This document shows positions 8,992 to 14,578 of a stretch of DNA of 14,578 nt, one piece after another; position 1 is the stretch's first letter, and the number at the start of each line of letters is the position of its first letter. The stretch covers positions 1-14,578 of the forward strand of contig JAJZPJ010000051.1 of the NCBI GenBank assembly GCA_021811225.1, given 5' to 3'. This DNA comes from Pseudomonadota bacterium (GTDB lineage Bacteria > Pseudomonadota > Gammaproteobacteria > Burkholderiales > Rhodocyclaceae). The position numbers and the translations under genes were made by a program. The notes under the pieces are model-generated. The model was not told the origin of the DNA. It searched no databases and saw nothing but the letters and a program-made list of their open reading frames with translations.

Positions 8992-10587
8992 TCAGTTGTC
9001 GACGAAGCGGCCCTTGAGCGCGAACAGGCCCTGGGGACGTTTCTGGATGAAGACGATGATGAAGGCCAGCACCAGGATCTTACTGATTACCGCGCCCAGC
9101 CAGCCCTCCAGAAACTTGCTCGCCACCCCCAGGCCGAGCGCTGCCCAGGCCGCGCCGGCGAGCTGGCCGACACCGCCTAGCACCACCACCATGAAGGAGT
9201 CGACGATGTAACCCTGGCCCATGTCCGGGCCGACGTTGGACAGTTGCGACAGGGCGACGCCGCCCAGGCCGGCGATGCCCGCGCCCAGGCCGAAGGCCAG
9301 GGTGTCGATGCGCCCGGTGGGCACGCCGACGCAGCCGGCCATGGCCCGGTTCTGGGTCACCGCGCGCACGAACATGCCCAGCCGCGTCTTGTTCATCAGC
9401 ACCCAGACCAGGAGCAGCACGAACAGCGAGAAGCCGATGATGACGATGCGGTTCCAGGGCAGGGTGACGTCGGCGAACAGTTGAATGCCGCCCGACATCC
9501 AGCGCGGGTTGGAAACCTCGACGTTCTGCGCGCCGAAGATCACGCGCGCGCTCTGGATCAGGAACAGCGACAGGCCCCAGGTGGCGAGCAGGGTCTCCAG
9601 CGGCCGGCCGTAGAGCCAGCGGATCACCGTGCGCTCCATCGCCATGCCCACCGCCGCCGCGACGAAGAAGGCCACCGGCACCGCGGCGACCAGGTAGGCG
9701 TCCTGGGCGCCGGGGAAGAATCTGGCGAACAGCGTCTGGGTGGCGTAGGCGCTGTAGGCGCCGACCATCAGCAGTTCTCCGTGCGCCATGTTGATCACGC
9801 CCATGACGCCGTAGGTGATCGCCAGGCCCATCGCCGCCAGCAGCAGGATGCTGGCGAGCGACAGGCCGGAGAAGACGCGGCCGACGTTGTCGGCGAAGGC
9901 CAGGCGCGATTTCACCGCCCTGAGCGAGGCGCCTGCCTCCAGGCGCACGCGCTCGTCGGGTTCGGTTTTCGGATCCTCTAGCGCGGCGAGCAGATGCACA
10001 ACACTCGGATCGCTCGACCGGGCCAGGGTCTTGACCGCCGCCAGGCGTATCGCGGCGTCGGGATTCTTCAGGCTGGCCTGGGCATCTGCTAGGGCCAGCA
10101 GCGCCTTGATCTGCGGATCGGTCTCGGTAGCCAGGGCGCGACCGAGCAGCGGCGCCATGTCGGCGGCTACGTGGTCGAGCAGATCGCGGGCCGCGGCCAG
10201 GCGTGTCGCCCGCTCGGGAGCGAACAGGCGCAGCCGCGCCAGCGCGTCGTCAAGCCGGCGGCGCACGTAATTGTTGATGGTGATGCCGTCGCTGTCCTCC
10301 GGCGCCGGCTTGATCTCGACGCCGGTGGCGGCGTCGACGACGCGCTCGCCGTCGATCACCACGATCCTGCCGCCGGCGACGGCGAGCGCGTCGTCGGACA
10401 GCGCTTTCAGTACCCGCAGCGCATCGGGGCCGCCGATGTCGACCAGCTTGCCGATGACGGCAAGCTTGGCGTCGTAGTCGTCGGCGGCCAGGGGCTGCAG
10501 CACGGCCGGGTCGAGCGCGGCGTGTGCCGGCGCGACGCGCACCAGGAGCAGGACCAACAGCGGCAGCAGGAGCTTGAACAGTCGCAT
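8992..10587 (-). CDS. urtB: Urea ABC transporter permease UrtB with N-terminal periplasmic helical domain
   Basis: Second permease half of the urea importer. The 531 residues exceed the roughly 290-310 of ordinary LivH permeases because a large N-terminal domain is fused on. Residues 1-23 look like a signal peptide ending AHA. Residues 24 to about 230 are charged and alanine/leucine-rich with helical repeats (DAAIRLAAVKTLARSSDPSV and EPDERVRLEAGASLRAVKSR) reminiscent of HEAT repeats. The LivH-type permease begins near 238 with GLSLASILLLAAMGLAITYG and VINMAHGELLMVGAY and ends with FIQKRPQGLFALKGR. This layout is known for UrtB in part of the family; the domain's role is unknown to me. The ATG at 10587 gives the signal peptide directly but has no clear Shine-Dalgarno. 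Confidence 0.93.
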   Translation of the reverse strand: MRLFKLLLPLLVLLLVRVAPAHAALDPAVLQPLAADDYDAKLAVIGKLVDIGGPDALRVLKALSDDALAVAGGRIVVIDGERVVDAATGVEIKPAPEDSDGITINNYVRRRLDDALARLRLFAPERATRLAAARDLLDHVAADMAPLLGRALATETDPQIKALLALADAQASLKNPDAAIRLAAVKTLARSSDPSVVHLLAALEDPKTEPDERVRLEAGASLRAVKSRLAFADNVGRVFSGLSLASILLLAAMGLAITYGVMGVINMAHGELLMVGAYSAYATQTLFARFFPGAQDAYLVAAVPVAFFVAAAVGMAMERTVIRWLYGRPLETLLATWGLSLFLIQSARVIFGAQNVEVSNPRWMSGGIQLFADVTLPWNRIVIIGFSLFVLLLVWVLMNKTRLGMFVRAVTQNRAMAGCVGVPTGRIDTLAFGLGAGIAGLGGVALSQLSNVGPDMGQGYIVDSFMVVVLGGVGQLAGAAWAALGLGVASKFLEGWLGAVISKILVLAFIIVFIQKRPQGLFALKGRFVDN

Positions 10588-10625
10588 GGCGGGATCGGTT
10601 CGGGTTTCAGGCGATTTCGGTTCGG

Positions 10626-10650
10626 CGGGCGCCGGTCCAGCCGGCGCCCG
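10626..10650 (-). promoter_or_regulatory. GC-rich stem-loop just after the urtA stop
   Basis: Perfect 10-bp arms CGGGCGCCGG and CCGGCGCCCG enclose five bases. The stem lies entirely in the 70-bp urtA-urtB gap, starting 7 bp beyond the urtA stop. No U run follows, so it is unlikely to be a full intrinsic terminator. By analogy with other transporter operons it may stabilise the urtA message or partly attenuate transcription, so that binding protein exceeds permease. Confidence 0.6.
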
Positions 10651-10657
10651 TCGCCGA

Positions 10658-11908
10658 TTACAGTTTCTGCTTGGCCTCGTTGCCCGGGATGTACGGACTC
10701 CAGGGCTGGGCGCGAATCAAGCCCTTGCTCTTCCAGACGACGTTGAACTGGCCGTCGGCCCGGATCTCGCCGATGAACACCGGCTTGTGCAGATGATGGT
10801 TGGTCTTGTCCATCTCCAGCGTGTAGCCGTCGGGCGCCTTGAAGGTCTGTCCGGCCATCGCCGCGATCACCTTGTCGGTGTCGGTGGACTTGGCCTTCTC
10901 GACCGCCTGCTTCCACATGTTGATGCCGACGTAGGTGGCCTCCATCGGATCGTTGGTGACGCGCTCGGAACTCGGCAGATTCATCTTCTTCGCATAGGCC
11001 AGCCACTTCTTGATGAAGGCGGCGTTGGTCGGATTCTTCAGCGACTCGAAGTAGTTCCACGCCGCCAGATTGCCGACCAGGGGCTTGGTGTCGAGGCCGC
11101 GCAGTTCCTCCTCGCCGACCGAGAAGGCCACCACCGGCACGTCGGTGGCTTTCAGGCCGGCGTTGCCTAGCTCCTTGTAGAAGGGCACGTTGGAGTCGCC
11201 GTTGATGGTGGAGATGACCGCGGTCTTGCCGCCGGCGGCGAACTTCTTGATGTTGGCGACGATGGTCTGGTAGTCACTGTAGCCGAAGGGCGTGTATTCC
11301 TCCATGATGTCGCTATCCTTGACCCCCTTGGTGTGCAGGAAGGCGCGCAGAATTTTGTTGGTGGTGCGCGGATAGACGTAGTCGGTGCCGAGCAGGACGA
11401 AGCGGCGGGCGCCCCCGCCTTCCTTGCTCATCAGGTATTCGACCGCGGGGATCGCCTGCTGGTTGGGCGCGGCACCGGTGTAAAAGACGTTGTGCTCGAG
11501 CTCCTCGCCCTCGTACTGGACCGGGTAGAAGAGCAGGCCGTTCAATTCCTTGAACACCGGCAGCACGGATTTGCGCGACACCGAGGTCCAGCAGCCGAAC
11601 ACCACCGCGACCTTGTCCTGACTGAGCAACTGGCGCGCCTTCTCGGCGAACAGCGGCCAGTTCGAGGCCGGGTCGACCACCACCGGCTCCAGTTTCTTGC
11701 CGAGCACGCCGCCGTGGGCGTTGATCTCGGCGATGGTCATCAGCGCCGTGTCCTTGAGCGCGGTTTCGGAGATGGCCATGGTGCCCGAGAGCGAATGCAG
11801 AATGCCGACCTTGATGGTGTCGGCGGCCAGTGCCGGCAGCGCGGTGATGCCGGCCGCGGCCAGCGTCACCGACAGTGCCATGGTCTTGACGAAGTTGCGA
11901 CGTTTCAT
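10658..11908 (-). CDS. urtA: Urea ABC transporter substrate-binding protein UrtA
   Basis: Periplasmic binding protein (LivJ/FmdD-like family) that captures urea and delivers it to UrtBC. The 416 residues open with MKRRNFVKTM and a hydrophobic run ending ALPALA, with likely cleavage after residue 28. KRRNFVK resembles a Tat (twin-arginine) motif, so export in folded form is plausible. The mature protein starts ADTIKVGILHSLSGTMAISE, typical of UrtA, followed by FGCWTSVSRKSVLPV, LLFYPVQYEGEE and FYTGAAPNQQAIPAV. The start at 11908 is supported by a G-rich run (GGGGGG) about seven bases upstream and by the signal peptide. It is the first gene of the operon, preceded by a sigma-54-type promoter, and is followed by a strong stem-loop before urtB. 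Confidence 0.96.
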   Translation of the reverse strand: MKRRNFVKTMALSVTLAAAGITALPALAADTIKVGILHSLSGTMAISETALKDTALMTIAEINAHGGVLGKKLEPVVVDPASNWPLFAEKARQLLSQDKVAVVFGCWTSVSRKSVLPVFKELNGLLFYPVQYEGEELEHNVFYTGAAPNQQAIPAVEYLMSKEGGGARRFVLLGTDYVYPRTTNKILRAFLHTKGVKDSDIMEEYTPFGYSDYQTIVANIKKFAAGGKTAVISTINGDSNVPFYKELGNAGLKATDVPVVAFSVGEEELRGLDTKPLVGNLAAWNYFESLKNPTNAAFIKKWLAYAKKMNLPSSERVTNDPMEATYVGINMWKQAVEKAKSTDTDKVIAAMAGQTFKAPDGYTLEMDKTNHHLHKPVFIGEIRADGQFNVVWKSKGLIRAQPWSPYIPGNEAKQKL

Positions 11909-11934
11909 GAACGAACCCCCCTATAAGTTGAATT

Positions 11935-11973
11935 AGTGGCGCAAGCCGGTGCGCGCTGTTTTGCGCTGCCACT
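11935..11973. repeat. Interrupted inverted repeat over the predicted urtA transcription start
   Basis: AGTGGC plus GCAA (11935-11944) is complemented by TTGC (11961-11964) and GCCACT (11968-11973), with a 3-base bulge and a 16-base loop. It spans the start point predicted from the sigma-54 site (near 11968). It may be an operator, or chance in GC-rich DNA. Confidence 0.35.
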
Positions 11974-11978
11974 GCTTC

Positions 11979-11994
11979 AGCGAAATGTGTGCCA
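11979..11994 (-). promoter_or_regulatory. Sigma-54 (-24/-12) promoter for the urt-ure operon
   Basis: The minus strand reads TGGCACACATTTCGCT. This has the invariant GG and GC dinucleotides exactly ten bases apart and matches the RpoN consensus TGGCAC-N5-TTGCW at all but one position. Transcription would start near 11968, leaving a leader of about 60 bases before the urtA ATG. Sigma-54 promoters need an enhancer-binding activator; NtrC is the obvious candidate for a urea operon, but this is inference. Confidence 0.65.
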
Positions 11995-12103
11995 GGAGCT
12001 ATGCGAGAGTGGTGTCGATGTCGATAATGCCCTTGAGCAGTAAGGAATTTTTGCAAATCGAGGCTTGCTCTGGCGGCGACCGGGCGTCGCCATCGAAACG
12101 ATG

Positions 12104-12133
12104 TTGGTGCGTCGGATCGGGCATATGCACCAA
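12104..12133. promoter_or_regulatory. Divergent-region dyad, possible activator or operator site
   Basis: TTGGTGC (12104-12110) and its exact complement GCACCAA (12127-12133) are separated by 16 bp, putting the half-sites about two helical turns apart. The dyad lies about 136-165 bp upstream of the predicted urtA start, a usual distance for a sigma-54 enhancer, and 62-91 bp before the oxidoreductase ATG. The half-sites resemble those of NtrC but are in the opposite order, so the binder is unknown. Confidence 0.35.
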
Positions 12134-12194
12134 GAATGAGCGTTGCCTCGTCGCCCTGCTGTAAGATGCCGGCAACTCGAGGAGGGCTCCGGCC

Positions 12195-13301
12195 ATGACC
12201 TGCAAGCTGTTCACCCCGATCCAACTGGGCGGCATCACGCTGCCCAACCGCATCGCGATCTCGCCGATGTGCCAGTATTCCGCCGACGACGGCTGCATGG
12301 GCGACTGGCACGCGATGCACCTGCCCAATCTCGCGCTCTCGGGCGCGGGCCTTTTGGTCGTCGAGGCCACCGCGGTGACGCGCGAGGCGCGCATCACCCA
12401 CGGCTGCGTCGGGCTCTACAGCGATCACAACGAGGCGGCGATGGCCAGGGTGCTCGCGGTCTGCCGGCGGATCTCGAAGATGCCGATCGGCATCCAGCTC
12501 GCCCACGCCGGGCGCAAGGCTTCGGCCCGGACGCCCTGGGCGGGCGGGGCGGCGCTGGCGGCGACGGAATCGCCGTGGCCGACGCAGGCGCCCTCGGCGA
12601 TTCCCTTCGGCGACGACTGGCACGCGCCGCAGGCGCTCGATGCCGCCGGCATGAAGCGCATCGTCGATGCCTTCGCGCAGGCGGCGGTCCGTACCGTGCG
12701 TCTGGGGCTGGACGCGGTCGAGCTGCACGCCGCGCACGGCTACCTGCTGCACCAATTCATGTCGCCGCTCGCCAACCATCGGACCGATGCCTACGGCGGT
12801 TCGCTGGAGAACCGGCTGCGCTTTCCGCTCGAGGTGGCCGCGGCGCTGCGCGAGGTGCTGCCCCGGGACAAGTGCCTGGGCGCCCGGATCACCGCCAGCG
12901 ACTGGATGGAGGGCGGCGCCGGACCCGAGGTCGCGGTGGCGCTGGCACGCGCGCTGAAGGCGCTGGGCTACGATTACGTCTGCGTCTCCAGCGGCGGCCT
13001 GGTGCCGGCCGCGAAGATCGTCGCCGGTCCCGGCTATCAGCTGCCCTTCGCGGCGCAGGTGAAGCGCGAAGCCGGCATCGCGACGCGCGCGGTGGGCATG
13101 ATCGCCGACCCGGCGCAGGCCGAGAATGTCATCGCGTCCGGCCAGGCCGACATGGTGGCGCTGGGCCGCGCCTTTCTCGACGATCCGCGCTGGGGCTGGC
13201 ACGCCGCCCAGCGTCTGGGCGCGGCGGCCGACTATCCGCCGCAATACCTGCGCAGCCGTCCCGACCTCTGGCCCGGCGCCAGGCTCGCGCGGCCGCAATG
13301 A
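12195..13301 (+). CDS. NADH:flavin oxidoreductase, class III Old Yellow Enzyme (YqjM/XenA-like)
   Basis: FMN-dependent ene-reductase: reduces activated C=C bonds of alpha,beta-unsaturated carbonyls (and often nitro compounds) with NAD(P)H. The 368 residues form a single TIM-barrel domain. SPMCQYS holds Cys26 and Tyr28, matching the redox-tuning Cys26 of YqjM. QLAHAGRKAS is at 101-110, the substrate-binding pair is H178 and H181 in ELHAAHGYL, and SPLANHRTDAYGGSLENR is the family signature. ALGRAFLDDPRW near the end is the phosphate-binding region for FMN. The ATG at 12195 has GAGGAGGG eight bases upstream. It is divergent from urtA, and its physiological substrate cannot be read from the context. 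The reading frame on the opposite strand (to 11313) is shadow. Confidence 0.93.
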   Translation: MTCKLFTPIQLGGITLPNRIAISPMCQYSADDGCMGDWHAMHLPNLALSGAGLLVVEATAVTREARITHGCVGLYSDHNEAAMARVLAVCRRISKMPIGIQLAHAGRKASARTPWAGGAALAATESPWPTQAPSAIPFGDDWHAPQALDAAGMKRIVDAFAQAAVRTVRLGLDAVELHAAHGYLLHQFMSPLANHRTDAYGGSLENRLRFPLEVAAALREVLPRDKCLGARITASDWMEGGAGPEVAVALARALKALGYDYVCVSSGGLVPAAKIVAGPGYQLPFAAQVKREAGIATRAVGMIADPAQAENVIASGQADMVALGRAFLDDPRWGWHAAQRLGAAADYPPQYLRSRPDLWPGARLARPQ

Positions 13302-13443
13302 CCCGTCAGCCGGATTCGAAGGGCGGCGGTCGGTGCGCCATTGACCGTGACGCTGCCGTTCGAGCGGCGGATGCCCTGAGCCGGCGTTCTCCCGACGGCC
13401 CAGCTTGAACAGACCCGCGGATTTTCGCCAGCCGCGCCGGCAT

Positions 13444-13457
13444 TTGATCTAAGTCAC
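13444..13457 (+). promoter_or_regulatory. FNR/Anr-type binding site upstream of nifJ
   Basis: TTGATCTAAGTCAC matches the FNR-family dyad TTGAT-N4-ATCAA perfectly in the left half and at three of five positions in the right. Its centre lies about 43 bp before the start point implied by the weak -10 candidate TATCGT (13483-13488), close to the class II activation position. Anaerobic activation fits an oxygen-sensitive enzyme such as pyruvate:ferredoxin oxidoreductase. Confidence 0.55.
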
Positions 13458-13461
13458 AGGG

Positions 13462-13475
13462 GTTTCCCGGGAAAC
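13462..13475. promoter_or_regulatory. Perfect 14-bp palindrome in the nifJ promoter region
   Basis: GTTTCCCGGGAAAC is fully symmetric. It lies 4 bp after the FNR-type site and just before the -10 candidate, so a bound protein would contact the -35 zone. This makes it a candidate operator for a second regulator. No family is recognised. Confidence 0.4.
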
Positions 13476-13518
13476 TTGGCAGTATCGTGGGCTGACGATA
13501 GGACAAGGAGTTTTGCAA

Positions 13519-14578
<1,060 letters not shown>

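Noticed and set aside
12071..12094. Second sigma-54-like GG-N10-GC on the plus strand
   Set aside because: Several consensus bases outside the GG and GC differ; likely chance in GC-rich sequence.
12143..12167. TTGCCT and TAAGAT as a sigma-70 promoter for the oxidoreductase
   Set aside because: The boxes are only 13 bp apart, too close for a normal -35/-10 pair.
11313..13298. 661-codon open frame on the minus strand opposite the oxidoreductase and extending through the promoter region into urtA
   Set aside because: It overlaps two well-supported genes and the regulatory gap, is arginine-rich, and shows no family motif; a shadow frame.
13353..13370. Possible terminator CTGCCG-TTCGAG-CGGCGG after the oxidoreductase gene
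   Set aside because: The stem is only 6 bp with a wobble pair and no T run follows; not enough to call a terminator.

Overview
The window is a GC-rich, tightly packed stretch of bacterial chromosome. It is most likely betaproteobacterial, in the Rhodocyclales or Nitrosomonadales range. This placement is inferred from gene order, GC content, protein style, a sigma-54-type promoter and an FNR-type site; no rRNA or other marker gene is present. It holds fifteen protein genes: thirteen on the minus strand read right to left, then two on the plus strand at the right-hand end.

Minus strand, in order of transcription: urtA (11908-10658), urtB (10587-8992), urtC (8978-7875), urtD (7878-7048), urtE (7036-6344), ureD (6336-5497), ureA (5487-5185), ureB (5067-4762), ureC (4649-2946), ureE (2944-2453), ureF (2456-1779), ureG (1782-1171) and an NAD-type isocitrate dehydrogenase gene (1063-26). 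The first twelve form a complete urea-use locus. A high-affinity ABC importer (UrtABCDE) brings urea in, a three-subunit nickel urease (UreABC) splits it to ammonia and carbamate/CO2, and four accessory proteins (UreD, UreE, UreF, UreG) carbamylate the urease and load nickel. Most joints are 4-bp ATGA overlaps or gaps of 1-13 bp. The exceptions are urtA-urtB (70 bp, with a strong hairpin), ureA-ureB (117 bp, with a REP-like palindrome), ureB-ureC (112 bp, with three hairpins) and ureG-idh (107 bp, with a weak promoter candidate).

The 286-bp gap at 11909-12194 separates urtA from a divergent gene. It carries a good sigma-54 (-24/-12) promoter facing urtA, an inverted repeat over the predicted transcription start, and a 7-bp dyad at enhancer distance. 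This suggests nitrogen-limitation control of the urea operon.

Plus strand: a class III (YqjM/XenA-like) Old Yellow Enzyme (12195-13301) is followed by a 217-bp gap with an FNR/Anr-type site and a 14-bp palindrome. After that comes the 5' part of a pyruvate:ferredoxin (flavodoxin) oxidoreductase, nifJ, which starts with GTG at 13519 and runs off the window.

I found no previously undescribed multi-gene system. The genes belong to well-known families with their key residues intact. The signals most worth following are non-coding: a hairpin that buries the ureC ribosome-binding site, repeats in both gaps between the urease structural genes, a 36-codon reading frame bridging ureA and ureB, and the regulatory sites in the two promoter regions.
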